NCBI RefSeq assembly: GCF_000226115.1
Contig: NC_016461.1
Location: forward strand, 3,286,001-3,350,000
Length of the DNA: 64,000 nucleotides
Reading direction: 5' to 3'
Source of the DNA: Thermothielavioides terrestris NRRL 8126
Lineage: Eukaryota; Ascomycota; Sordariomycetes; Sordariales; Chaetomiaceae
Shown here: piece after piece, positions 1-11,299 of the stretch
Layout of the letters: every line of letters begins with the position of its first letter
How positions within the stretch are numbered: the stretch's first letter is position 1
The notes under the pieces: generated by a model
Seen by the model: the letters and a program-made list of their open reading frames with translations, nothing else
The model's database searches: none
What the model was told of the DNA's origin: nothing
Translations under genes and position numbers: made by a program

Positions 1-400
1 TGTACGCAGCATTTGGGGTGGAATGTTGTTGATGGAAGGTGAATGGTTTACCAGGTGGTTCAGACTGGAAAGCGGGAACGAACGGCTGTGGCACTTATAC
101 TAGCTTTACACATCTTTACGCGTTGAATACGATTTCCTCGTGGAAGAGATATGATGGGTGAAAGAGGCTTTCTAACCAACTCGACCATGAGACTCAGGCA
201 GCAAAGACTTAAGAGCTAGTGGGATCCGACGGAGGTGGCTGGCTCAGGACAGAACGCAGGTGAAACCCCAAGGCTCACTGCCCGTAGGCAGCATGCAATT
301 GTCCTCCCCAAACTGATTACTCTTGCAATCAGATCCTCAGTCAGCTTAGCTCAGCTAACCCTGTGCATCTGCACCGGGCCCGGGCCGATACCGTCCGCCT
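1..400. other. 3' flank of the kinase-like gene, no gene seen
   Basis: Normal-composition DNA beyond the stop codon of the minus-strand kinase-like gene. Only short unconvincing frames occur here and I recognise no repeat or RNA gene. It probably contains the 3' UTR of that gene. Confidence 0.5.
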
Positions 401-1213
401 TCACTCCGGCTTCTCCAGCCACTCGCGCAGCTTCTTCAGCGCGAACAAATCATGCTTGGCCTGCGACGTGAAGAAAATCTCCTCGTACCATCCGGGCGAG
501 CCCAGCGACTGCAGCCGGCCGCCAAAGGGCTGGCACGATCCGAAGTCGATCAGCACGGGCGTGCCGTCCTGCCTGACCATGATGTTGTACGGGTTGATAT
601 CGTTGTGCGCCAGCCCCAGCGAGTGGAGGTACGCCACGGCGGATTCCAGGCCCTTGACAAACTTGGCCTTGTCGAGGGAGGCAAAGCCCGGCTCGTGGAT
701 GTACTGCATCAGCGTGTGCTCCAGGCGCTCGAGGCAGATGGCCGTGATTCGACCGCGATAGACCCGGCAGCCGAGGTAGCGGACGATGTTGGGGTGAGGG
801 GTCCGGGAGATTTGCTCCATAATGAGTGTCTCCTCGAGAACGCCTTTTGGGACGAAGTTGGTGCCCTTCATGCTCTCGTAGCAATTCAGGCCGGATCGTT
901 TGATGAAGGCGGAGGTGTCGTCCAGGTCGGTGGGTGCGATGGTGAGGGCCGTGTTGGGGGGTACCGCTGGGTAGATCTCGCTGTCGGGGACGTATTTCAG
1001 GGCGGCATTGTACTCCTCCAGGGTGATTTCCTTCTTCGGCTTGAACAATTGGCCAAAGTATACCTCATCTTCGGCCGTCACCAGGTAGAAAGTGACGTAT
1101 TTCGCCTCGGTCGCTCCCTGGTCGAAGGCCTCGAGGATGGTCAGGTCTTGCAGAGTTGACAGCACCGGTGGTTTCTTCTCGGGGCTACTATCAGCGGAGC
1201 CGGAAGCGGCCAT
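401..1213 (-). CDS. Protein-kinase-like domain protein
   Basis: A single-exon gene of 270 residues starting at the MAASGS methionine. The frame stays open upstream to 1339, but only from a GTG, so the ATG at 1211-1213 is preferred. The C-terminal half shows kinase C-lobe signatures: the catalytic loop HNDINPYNIM (His-Asn-Asp in place of His-Arg-Asp, with Asp and Asn kept), then IDFGS as the DFG metal-binding motif. A helix resembling kinase alphaC/E precedes them (LIMEQISRTPHPNIVRYLG). The N-lobe is degenerate: I see no clear glycine-rich loop and no certain VAIK lysine, and the domain ends soon after DFG without an obvious APE segment. The protein is short compared with a usual ~260-residue kinase domain plus tails. 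Many fungi carry expanded families of such small kinase-like proteins. Whether it phosphorylates anything is open; a regulatory or pseudokinase role is possible. Confidence 0.8.
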   Translation of the reverse strand: MAASGSADSSPEKKPPVLSTLQDLTILEAFDQGATEAKYVTFYLVTAEDEVYFGQLFKPKKEITLEEYNAALKYVPDSEIYPAVPPNTALTIAPTDLDDTSAFIKRSGLNCYESMKGTNFVPKGVLEETLIMEQISRTPHPNIVRYLGCRVYRGRITAICLERLEHTLMQYIHEPGFASLDKAKFVKGLESAVAYLHSLGLAHNDINPYNIMVRQDGTPVLIDFGSCQPFGGRLQSLGSPGWYEEIFFTSQAKHDLFALKKLREWLEKPE

Positions 1214-1784
1214 GTTGAGAAATGAGAAAGACAGAGGGGAGTTGAGGAAGCTGCACTTGGAAGTTGGATTGATGAGCGGTGAGGAGAAGTCTTCCGGAGT
1301 TTGACAGGCAATCGTTTGGACCCACTGCTCGAACGTCACGCCGCATTAGCCGCCCGCGGAGGCCCAGAGCAGGGCTGAAAGGCTGCCACAACCCCCTCCA
1401 GGACCTTGCCGCGAGATTCCGCCCCAATTTTCTCCCAATTCGCCTACCACGCTCTGATAAGTAAATTACCTACCTATCTTACCTTACTTTACTCTGGCTC
1501 TCTCGCACTGAACTCGCTGAATTACTCAGAAATGCAACAAAATCCAGCCGACGCGGGACTCCTGCGCATCGGCATCGCACGCATCGCAACATGTCGCACA
1601 GTATATAGGGTGCCCCTAGCCTTTGCAGGGCAAGGATGTCCTTTTGCCCGTTGTGACACAACAGCCTCACCAAGCTTCGTTTGACCAGTCAAGGGTCTTG
1701 TGCATGGTCTGGGGGTGGGCAGCAATGTTGTCCCAAAAGGCCGTCTCCCGAAACACGCTACACATCGTTCATTGGAGCTAGGTA
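1214..1784. other. Upstream region of kinase-like gene, up to the transposon block
   Basis: Normal-composition intergenic DNA that should hold the promoter of the minus-strand gene. It ends at ATTGC (1785-1789), the left copy of the target-site duplication of the 30.5-kb composite insertion. No confident gene is seen. Confidence 0.5.
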
Positions 1785-1789
1785 ATTGC

Positions 1790-2008
1790 TGACAGAGCCA
1801 CTGCGCAGGATAGAGACAAATGAGGCTATCACGAAGTGCCTAATACACAGAGATAGTGATCAATGATAGTAGTATTCGTTGTATTGATCAAAGTGTATAT
1901 AGAAAAGAGCTATTTTAGACATCTAGATCTATAGCTCTAGTAGATTCTAATTACAGCAGTATGGCTCGTAAGTATCGAGCTTCTAGTATTGAGCTCTAGG
2001 TTCCAATA
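1790..2008 (-). repeat. Left (3') LTR of outer element, RIP-mutated
   Basis: 219 bp beginning TGACAGAGCCACTGCGC and ending TTCCAATA. It aligns along its length with 31890-32351 apart from the insertion in that copy. It is strongly TpA-biased compared with the right LTR, so RIP has hit it harder. Confidence 0.8.
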
Positions 2009-2234
2009 TACCCCCCAAGGTCGAGCTATAGCTCAAGCCTATTTACTACATTTAGCAATTCTAATACTATTATTATCCTAATAATTTTTCTAATTTAGTT
2101 GTTTTATAATATTAACTGTCTTTTATCGCCTAGATTTTTCTAAATGCCTACCTATTTCAATTCTATATACTTAGGTTCTAAATTGAACCTTTTTCTTAGT
2201 TATAGCGATTAGCTTAACTACTAGTTATCTCTTC

Positions 2235-2507
2235 TAAGGAGAGGAGGCGATGGCACATTAAGTAGCTAAGTGAAAGCCGGAGAGAAAAGAATAGTCGATC
2301 GAGGGAGCCCCTCTCAGTAGGTGGGAGGAGAGCTGAGATCTATATACACAAGTGGGAGCTCAGCCCTATAAGCTAGAGCTAGAGCCTCACAGATGCCAAA
2401 GCTACAGAGGTGTAGAGCAGAAGGCTAGTGTAGTATACGACACACCCCACAGACGCGCTCCGAGAAGCGGGTTTGTGAAAAACGTAACATACACTGAGCT
2501 ATAGATC
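2235..2507 (+). repeat. LTR plus leader fragment of the short two-LTR element
   Basis: 2235-2442 matches the 211-215 bp LTRs of the element at 21189-22789 (TAAGGAGAGG, from TGAGGAGAGG, to TACGACA). The match continues into the first ~65 bp of that element's interior (GCTCCGAGAAGCGGG...), then stops at 2507 where another repeat begins. This is a truncated copy heavily altered by C-to-T changes. Confidence 0.75.
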
Positions 2508-2754
2508 TGTTACACGCAAATGGTTCTCAGTGATCATCTAGTGGTAAACTTATAAGAATAAAAAGATCAATGCCTCTTAGTCTCGTCAACTAATAAGATA
2601 GCACTCTTGAAGACTAGTATATATTATAGAAGTATATTGATATAGTCTACTATCTACGAAAGAGTTATGAACGAAGTTTTCTTTTTAAAGTAAACGCTCG
2701 CCACCCTTAACTATAGTACAGTTGTAGGTGCCCTTGCTACAGTTGTATATAACA
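2508..2754 (-). repeat. 247-bp LTR-like repeat, inverted copy
   Basis: Reverse-complement copy of the sequence at 3151-3398 and 31391-31638. The unit reads TGTCACACRCAACT...GCGTGTAACA, so it has TG..CA ends as an LTR does. I found no target duplication around this copy. It is close to, and inverted relative to, the 3151 copy. Confidence 0.65.
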
Positions 2755-3150
2755 AGTGCTTAAGAATATAAAAAAACAGATAGTATTTTCGCTATTATTA
2801 TAGAAGTTAATATAAGATAAAAGAATATATAGAAAGAAATGAAAACTAATTTATATTATACTCTATATGGGATTTTTATATCTATTATTCTAGTCTATAG
2901 CAAAGTCCTCTATTATAATATATGTATTTATGTATTCTATTTATTAAGATCAACTATACTATTACTTATATAAGAGTCGTCCCTTTCCGTTTTAATTACT
3001 TTCAATATGACTTTATACTCAATAGATATAGATGCTCTCTTAGGTTTCTTAGGATGACATATTGGTATCTCCTATATATAGTTATTAATAGTAACTAATA
3101 TAAGGCAGGACGAATAGAGGAGTTATATGACCTATGTATCTATGTACATG
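2755..3150. other. RIP-mutated AT-rich interior, nothing identifiable
   Basis: AT-rich DNA between two copies of the 247-bp repeat. It probably belongs to the interior of the outer element, but I recognise no motif. Confidence 0.4.
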
Positions 3151-3398
3151 TGTCACACGCAACTATGGTAAGAGCACCTATGACTACACCGTGGTTAGGG
3201 GTGATAAGCGTTCCTTTGAAAAAGGGAACCTCGCCTACAATCTCTTCGTGGAAGAGTAGGCTACATTAATATACTTTATAATATATACTAGTGTTTAGAA
3301 GTGCTGCTTTATTAGCTAATAAGCTTAAGAGGCATTGATCTTTCTTATCTTTATACGTTTACTACTAGATAGTCATTGGAGGCTATCGGGATATAATA
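3151..3398 (+). repeat. 247-bp LTR-like repeat, direct copy
   Basis: Begins TGTCACACGCAACT and ends ATATAATA, the RIP form of GTGTAACA. It matches 31391-31638 in the same orientation and 2508-2754 inverted. No 5-bp duplication is visible. Confidence 0.65.
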
Positions 3399-3744
3399 AG
3401 TGATACCTACTAACGATTTGAACCTATTTGCTTCCTATTGAAAGGAGCTAAGTTTGGCTTAAAAGATATTATAAGTTACGCCTAGTAAGTTGTATAGAGC
3501 AACGCCTAAGGTAGATAATACTCCGTTCGAGGGAGTAAGCTTTAGGAAACGTACTATATAACAAACTAGTTTACTTTACTAATATCGTCAACCTAGCTCT
3601 AAGTCTCCTCAAGGCGCTAAGAACTAGACAAAGTCTAGCATTATAAATATAAACGTCTATAGAAATATACAACAGACACTTAAGTTTATTCAAGATTATA
3701 AGGTTATCTATGATATTTAGTATATCACTAGTATTAGCCTATAG
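3399..3744. other. RIP-mutated interior, target of chromovirus A1
   Basis: AT-rich sequence without an intact frame. It ends in TATAG (3740-3744), the left target duplication of A1. The sequence resumes at 11300. Confidence 0.4.
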
Positions 3745-3993
3745 TGTAACGTGCTAGCCTTATAGCGTCTATAGATAAGCGTACAATGTTCTATTTAACT
3801 ACCTTAAGGAAGGGAAAAGGAGAAGTACAGGCTACGATCCTTGCGTATAGAGTTTTTTAGGGGCTTGCGAAGTGGGTTTGGACCAACGTTATTCTAGGCG
3901 CGAGGTGGGCCTGCTACAGGTCTATCCTAGGGCCACTACGGATTTTAGGCGTAGCCCTATATACCTAGCCCGGGTATAGCCTAGTCTATAATA
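3745..3993 (-). repeat. A1 3' LTR (left)
   Basis: Plus-strand start TGTAACGTGCTAGCC, end TCTATAATA (from GTCTGTAACA). It is nearly the same as the LTRs at 11046, 18380, 37361 and 44681 and the inverted one at 30040. Confidence 0.9.
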
Positions 3994-4820
3994 TACCCCC
4001 CTACCCTATTAGGTAGTTGAATTAGAGTATATATAACGCTATATTGAGCGCGGTTTAGGTTTGGTATAGCGCTAGTTGTAATATACGCTAGCACCTACTA
4101 CTCGGTTGTATAGCGCCTACCTTGTCATTAGGGTAGCCTAGCGTAGTTGCCTACTAAGGCCTTGCCGTTTATAGTCGTCCTATTGCCTAGGCTCGAGTTG
4201 TTTATTTATATCGCTTTAGCAAGTCGTTGATTAGCCTTTCCCCACTTTATACGTTTATATATCGCAACTACATCGTACTAGGTGTATTTGTTGATTATAT
4301 ATAACCTAGCCCCCTCTTATACTATTAAAACCCCTTTCTCCCCTACGAACTTTGTGCCCTATATTTTCTTCTTGCTTCTACTATACGCTCCTATCCCTTC
4401 TTTATATTCCTATCCTCTATCCTCTCTATATGTTAGCTCTTCCTACCTTGTCTCTATCTTATATCTATTTCTCAACTTTCTTACGTATAGTAACGCCTAT
4501 ATCGCCTATACTATTTTTATTGTATATTCGTTCTATATCCTATTGACAATATTCGTCGTTTCTTTATATAACTATTCTATATCTACAACGCTACTACTTT
4601 AACTTTAATATAAACTTAATAAGGACCTGCTATACACCTAGTTCGTTTTTATAACTCTTTCTCCTTATATATACTTAGCTTTTTATTACTTCTATTATAT
4701 ATATATCCTATATATATTTCGTCTACTCGCTTCGACCTCTATAGTAGCTTTCTATTCTCTTTATAATAGCGATACATTTTTGAAACTTATTCGCTTTGTC
4801 CTTATTCGCATCTTCCTAAA

Positions 4821-5996
4821 ATGTTGGCTATAGTCGCTTTACTTAGTAGTAATAGAGAGGGACGTTGTTTTAGAGGAGATAATAACTAGGATTGCAATGT
4901 ATATTATCCCTTGTTGGGCCTGCTTTAGCTTTAGGCTAGAAGCTAACAGTGTCTTAGATAGAACTGTAATAATTGCAACAACTCCTTTTACTATACTATT
5001 GGCGGCTATATTATTAAAGGCGACTTAGACGACGAGGATAACGCCCTTCCTAAAGAGGAAGGGGACATTTGCCTAAACTATATTAAGTAGCTTATATATA
5101 GTAACTTCGTTAAATATATCCAAAGATATAGAAAGAGCTATATAGAGTATACTAAGTTGTACACTAAATGTCGCTAGGATTTAATACTCTAGGCGACTAA
5201 CCTCTCTCTATACACTAGCTTAAAGCGCCTAATTAAATTCTATATCGACAATAAAGCCGTTATAGAGCCTATTTATAAGAAAATCGAAACTAAGCTAGTT
5301 TACTATACTATTTTAAAAGCACTATTTATCGCCTTTATATATAGCTTCTATAGCGCAATTAGTATAGCCCTTGTACACCGATCCCTAGTACGCTCCGCCT
5401 TCGCCTCCGATATACCCCTAGTTACCTCTCCTATACCATTGACCCTAAGTTAGCGAGGAGCCCTAGTTCTATACTAGGCCCTTTAGGACAATCTCGCTAT
5501 ATAGTACTATAATCGCCTTATCAAGTATATAGTGTAATATTTCAATTCCTCCTAGTAGGAGAATTGGTATATTGTAGAAGCTGTCTACACTATAGTATAG
5601 TCTTAAGCAACTGTCTTTAAGACGAACTCGCACTTTGTAGAGTATATTATTATACTTACCTCCCCCTTGCCTATCTATACCCCTTAGAGGTCCTACCTTT
5701 GCTACTTACCCTATATATATACGTCCCCCTACAACCTATACTATAGAGAACGCTTGTCCTCCCCTATAGAGGACGTTTTATACGCTTGTCAAGCGTATAT
5801 ACCGCCCTCGCCCTATACCTCTTGTATACCTATTCCGCCCCTACATATACCTGCCTCGCCTATATACCTGTTTAAGAATAAGGAGGAGGACCTACTAGAT
5901 ATAGGACCTATTATAGAGCTAGAGTAGGTAGCGCTATTTATATATCTTATTATCTTTTTATATATAGCTATATTCTATTTAGTTTTAGGAGGATAA
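4821..5996 (+). pseudogene. Antisense ORF (aORF) of chromovirus A1
   Basis: A 391-codon plus-strand frame from ATG 4821 to TAA 5994-5996, opposite to gag-pol. It shows only point stops (TAG/TAA at positions explained by Gln or Trp codons) and no net frameshift. The same frame begins at 19424 in A2 with no indel over the first ~590 nt, on the minus strand from 28519 in B, and in diverged form in A4. Readable blocks include KSYIEYTKLYTKC followed by two former Trp/Gln stops, then TSLKRLIKFYIDNKAVIEP. The middle is Ser/Thr/Pro-rich. A pyrimidine-rich leader (4282-4820) precedes the ATG. I do not recognise the family. It is not Gag or Pol of this element, and an envelope-like or regulatory product is only speculation. 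Confidence 0.7.
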
Positions 5997-6059
5997 CTAG
6001 ATTTAGATATATTGTAGTTTCTCTATACCTAGGTAGTTGTATTTATCTAAGTTGTTAAT

Positions 6060-9000
6060 CTTTATAGGGTAGTTTATATATAAATATAACGTTTCCCCTT
6101 CCTCTTTCGGTTCGACATTGGCCTATTATTGTACTATATATCTCTCTATTCTCGCTTAAACTCGTTAAGTACAATAGTATCTAAGAAGTTCTCTAAAGGC
6201 TCCTATATCGGTTTATTATAATCTATCTACTTGACGTATACATTGTAGTTGTTCCCCCTTCCCCTCGTATTCTAAGCTTCAAAGATCGCCTCTACCCTAT
6301 ACTTTTGCTAGGGAATACTCTCCTCTAATATAACCTATATAGGGTCTAGTCGCTTATCTGTAACTTTCTACAAAGGGAGTAGGTTGAAGGCTGCTTACTC
6401 AACTAGGTTAATATAGAAGGTTAGGTATAGGCCACTTAGTATATCGAGCGTCACCGTTAAAGGGGTAGGTACTATAACCATCTTATATTTAGCATTTAGC
6501 TAGTCGAGCTTCTTACTAGGGTAGTTTGTCTTTATATTATATAGGGAGAGCTATACCTTGTCCTTAACTTAGAACTGCTTAGCTAGGCGATAGGAGCGGT
6601 TTATATTCGCTTGCTACTACTGCTATATATACGCAATAGTCGCTTAGGTCTACTCTATTCCCTCCTTTAAATAGTGGAGGAACCTAGTAGCGTAGCCTTC
6701 TAGGGAGGCTATAAGCACTGTTAGGATTATAATAAGTTGTATAGGACTTATATTGAACCTATAGAGAAAGTAGTTCGGACTTACTCTAGTTATAGACAAG
6801 TCCCTATTATTAAATGTAAACTAGTAGGCTAGAAGATATTTAGGCTAGTCGTACTATATAAAGGAAATGAAGATCTAAAGGATTGTCTATACCTTTTAAT
6901 TGACCTACTCTATCCCTCTATCTGTCTAAGGATAGTAAGATGTTAATAGAAGCTGCTCTACCCCTACCGCCTTATATAGTATAGTCTAGAACCTATTTAG
7001 CTAGTCTAACCTATAGTCGGTTATAATTTGAGTTAGGAACCTATAGAAGCGCTACTATATATTATAGAACTGAAGAGTATACTCTTCTACTCTTATTGAA
7101 TATATCGCTTTAAGCTATATATACTTAGAGAGGCGGTTAGTAATTACTATAAGGTAGCTAGGTGCCCCTTTATCCTTTATAGGGAGGTTAGTTATAAAGT
7201 TAATAGAAATCTACTTCTAAAAGCAATTAGGAATAGGCAAAGGTTGTAAAAGCCTTTAATATAACTATTAAAAGATCTTGCTCTAATAGTACTAATTATA
7301 GTTCCTAACGAACTACTTTATATTAGATAATATAAGGTCCTAGTAGTAATCTCTCTAAAGTATTTTAAATAGCCTATTACACCTTAGGTATTCTAATATA
7401 GCTAAGTTATAGATCTACTAGATAATTATAGTAGTTAGAGGCTCTTATATAGGGAGCTAGAGACGGCTATAGAACTAGAACGCGCCTTATATATTAAGGG
7501 AGTAGTCTACGATCTAGGTCTATACTATATTTGCCTCCTTTAGAAACTTCTAAGCTCTATTGCGAATAGCTTAGAGCTAGTGAGTATAGTGCTTATCTTC
7601 GACAATACCTTTATCCTATAGGGCAGTAAGCTACTTATCTTCGAAGAGCGTCTCTCCTATAGGTAATCTAGCCTCCTCCTATATACTAGTCTAGTACACT
7701 TTGATTAGAGGGAGTAGCTAGGCGATATACTAGCTATTCTTAGGCTCGTCCTATTTACGCTCAGAGAGTGTATTAGGGCGTAAGGCCTAGGATCCTAGCT
7801 AGTACTTTAGCTCGAAGTTAAATAGGGAGAGCGTCTCCGCCTATTGGGCCTATCGTTCATTGATTAGACGTAGTTAGGTAAAGTATTTAAGGTTCTTATA
7901 GTTAGTTAGGATAGTAAAGGGGGCTACTACGCTCTAGAGCTCTATTAACTAGGTCTTAAAGCAAGAGATAATAGCTAGTAGCTCTTTATTGTAGATAGTA
8001 TAGTTGTGTTTAATAGGGCTTAGCTTTATAGAGTAGTAGGCTATAAGGTAGAGAACTTTGTCCTCTCTCTACTAAGATAAGTACTTGCTAAGTGCTATAC
8101 TAGAATAGTCCGCTTCTACGACTATCTCCCTCTTAGGGTCCTACTAGGCAAGGATCGGCTCTAATATAAACGTAGCCTTAAGTATATCGAAGGCTTCCTA
8201 TTCCTCTTTGCCCTAGTAGAATAGGACATTTTTATAGGTAAGACGTATTAGTAGGGCCGCTTTTTTAGAGAAGTTGAAGATAAAGTTGTAATAGAAATTA
8301 GTAAATCCTAGGAAGCTCTATACTCTTTAGACCTTATAAGGCACCTCCTACTTATAGATAGCCTTGATCTTCTTAGGGTTAGGACGAATATAGACCTCTA
8401 CCTTTATAATATACTCTAAATACTTAACTTTCTTTACTATAAATATATATTTCTTAAGGTCTAGGTTAAGGCCTATATCCCTTAGTCTTTAGAGGACCTT
8501 ATATACCTTTCTTATATAGTCCTTTTAGCTCTTGCTTAAATACACTAAGACGTTGTTAAAATATATTGTTATATAGTCTCCTAGCGTTAGACCAAGGGCG
8601 TTGTTAATATATCTCTAGAACGTTGTAGAAGTATCTATAAGCCTAAAGGGGTAGACTAGCTACTTAAATAGTCTAAACTTTATACGAAACGCTATAAGGT
8701 ACTTATCCCCTTTAGCTATCTAGATATAGTGGAATATAGCCCTAACGTCTAGCTTTATAAGCTATTTAGCCTTAGCTAGAGACTAAAGAGTCTCCTTAAT
8801 TAGGGGGGGTAGATACTAGTCCTACTTAGTGATTTTGTTTAGGGCTTAGTAGTCTATATAGAACCTCTATCCTTTTCCTAGCTTCTTTGTAAAAAGGACT
8901 AGGGCAGCTACTAATAAGGAGTTTACTTAGATCTATCCCTTATCTAATAGGTCTACAACCTACTTCTAAATCTCTAGGAGGTAGTCCCTTAGTATATTAT

Positions 9001-11040
9001 ATAAAGGTCCCTATAGGAGCTTAGGAGGTTTTCTATCTAAGTTTATCTTAAGATAGATATAATAGTTGGCCTCCCTCTGATAAGGGGGTAGGCTATTTGC
9101 CTTCTCCTTGTCGAAGAGGTTGGCGAAGTTATATAGCTCCTTTAGTAGAGTGACCTTTGGGTCTAGGTCGATATTAGATTAGGAGATAGCTACTCCTAAT
9201 ATAGTAGTTATCTTATAGATACTAGTAATAAAAAATATGTCTTGTACCCCTTTAGACTTCTTCCTTTATACCCTATAGGCTATGCCTATAAATATTATAC
9301 CTATAACTAAGGTGGTATTAGTTTCCTTCTACTATAAGGAGTACTTATATACCTATAGGCCACTTTACGAATTAATAGTAAGGACTCTATTAGTTAGGTC
9401 TAGTATAATCCTATAGTAGTTTATCTAAGGGAGCCCTAATATAATGTTGTAGACTAGCCTTAGAACTATATAAAATGTAGTAGCACTGATCTACCTATCA
9501 ATGTCTATTGTAATATAGGCGATATATATAATTTTCTTTGTGATTTATACCCCTTTAACTATAATACCTAGGGTATAGGGAGTTGGTAGGTTTACTTTCT
9601 CGATCTTTAACCTTTAATATACTATTTTACTAATAGCTCTATAGCTTTAGCACCTATTATCCACTTATATATTTATAAAACTAGAGGAGTTTAGGAAAAT
9701 AAAGATAAGAAAGGGAGGCTTATCTATTCTCTCTTTAATCTCTACGAACTTGTTTTATAAATGGCTAGGTCCTTTCGGCCCTTGTACAAGACTTTATATA
9801 AAGGCTACTCTTTTCCCTCCTCTTTCTTAGAGGGGGAGTCCTCCTCTACCTATTCCTTAGCCTTTAACCTATTAATATTGACTTAAAGAGCTAGTCTTTT
9901 AGCTAAGGCAAAGGGATAGGTGGCTACAAAGTAGCTTTAGCGCCTATAATAGATATAGGCTCTAGCCTATTGGCGTACTATATATACTTCGTTGCTTATC
10001 TACTTTGCTTATAGTATATTTATACTTTATTTTCTTCTATTCTGCTACTACTTTCCTCTATAACCCTTGTTAGCTCCCTTTTAGGTTAGGGCAATGTAGG
10101 TTATATTGATCTTAGTTATTAGTATATCTCTATCTATATCCTTCTCTATATTTATATTAGGCCTAGGTCGCTTACCCTAGGACTATTAGTGTTGTTCCTC
10201 TAGATAGAGGGCCTCTAGGTCGGTAACGATCTTATAGTACCTTATAACGGCTATAGCGTAGTCGTTCTATAGGACTCTCTATCCTACTACGATATACTTT
10301 AATTTTAAGGAGAGGCATTGTTATAGTCTAATAAATCGTATCTTATTATTTTAATTAAGTCCTCTAGCCTTCGATAGCTTTACTTTAAAGCGAACAATAA
10401 AAGAGGAGAACGGTTTATTGTCTCTTTAGCGGAGTATATCTAGTTTTATTAAGGCTATAACCTATTTATAGGGGTCTATATAGACTATTAAAAGATATTC
10501 GAGAAACGTTTCTAGGTCGTAGTTGTAGCTAGGTCCTTCCAACTTCTAGAAGGCTATAACCTTGGCCTAGACTTTCTAGCTAAGGTTCCTTTAAATAAAT
10601 ATCTACTAGTTGTAGAGGCCTCTAATAAAGTCCTAGTCTACTACTAGGATATACACTATTGTAGCCTTCTAGGTAGTAAAGAGCTTCTTTTTATTATTGA
10701 AGGGTTGTCCTATAGGGAGACGCTTCCGCTATATCTAAGGAGCTACTAGAGCTATAGCGTTAGTCGTTAGAGCTAGGGCGTTAGCTACTATAGGGGTATT
10801 TATAGTCTAAGCTATAGTAATCTAGGCTATACGAAGTTCCTTAATAGTTATATTCTAATATATAATCGTCTCCTATAGAAGCTAAAAATGTTTATAGACC
10901 TAATCTAGGTCTAGGACCTATAGGACGTTTAAGTTGTTTATAGTAACATCTAGTCCGCTTAGTACTAGCGTTGAAACGCCTAGCGTATTGCTCTTATCTA
11001 TACCTAGAAGCAATAGCTGCTCTATCTATATAAAGGTAGT
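6060..11040 (-). pseudogene. A1 gag-pol polyprotein relic
   Basis: Minus-strand gag-pol with many RIP stops. The zinc knuckle near 9930 survives as a degenerate C-x2-C..GH..C pattern with some Cys codons changed to Tyr. The chromodomain at the C-terminus reads KYRVEAIFEA, then NNYNVYVK, then a former Trp stop before IDYNKPI, then EPLENFLDT. This is the pattern of chromatin-targeting domains of chromoviruses. It cannot encode protein now. Confidence 0.85.
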
Positions 11041-11045
11041 TGAAC

Positions 11046-11294
11046 TGTAATATACTAGCCTTATAGCGTCTATAGATAAGCGTTCAATGTTCTATTTAAC
11101 TACTTTAAGGAAGGGAAAAGGAGAAGTATAGGCTATAGTCCCTATATATAGAGTTTTTTAGGGGCTTGCGAAGTAGGTTTGGACCAATGTTATTCTAGGC
11201 GCGAGGCGGGCCCGTTACAGGTCTGTCCTAGGGCCGCTACGGATCCTAGGCATAGCCCTATATACCTAGCCTAGGTATAGCCCAGTCCGTAATA
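11046..11294 (-). repeat. A1 5' LTR (right)
   Basis: 249 bp, TGTAATATACTAG...CCGTAATA in plus orientation. It is followed directly by TATAG (11295-11299), the right target duplication. The primer-binding sequence GGTAGTTGAA lies just inside it at ~11034-11044. Confidence 0.9.
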
Positions 11295-11299
11295 TATAG

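Larger units (their letters stand above)
3745..11294 (-). mobile_element. Chromovirus A1 (Ty3/gypsy), complete but RIP-dead
   Basis: 7.55-kb element with 249-bp LTRs (3745-3993, 11046-11294) and TATAG duplications at 3740-3744 and 11295-11299. Gag-pol reads leftward from ~11030 to ~6150. The minus-strand order is gag, zinc knuckle (~9930), protease (~9680), reverse transcriptase (YLDD-type motif ~8560), RNase H, integrase and chromodomain (~6160-6290). A C-run at 3996-4001 is the polypurine tract, next to the 3' LTR at the left. The catalytic YLDD reads FNN, and stop codons (mostly TAG) are scattered throughout, so nothing is functional. A second frame lies in the opposite direction at 4821-5996. 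Confidence 0.9.

Noticed and set aside
4282..4602. AT-rich plus-strand frame resembling a small membrane protein (also 18924-19372, 29416-29783, 37866-38057)
   Set aside because: These are the pyrimidine-rich leader of the antisense ORF. Ser/Tyr/Leu/Phe content follows from base composition and the frame is not kept between copies.
3745..11294. Initial reading of A1 as a plus-orientation element with gag at 4821
   Set aside because: The polypurine tract, primer-binding site, LTR TATA box and all pol domains point to the minus strand; the plus-strand frame is a separate antisense ORF.
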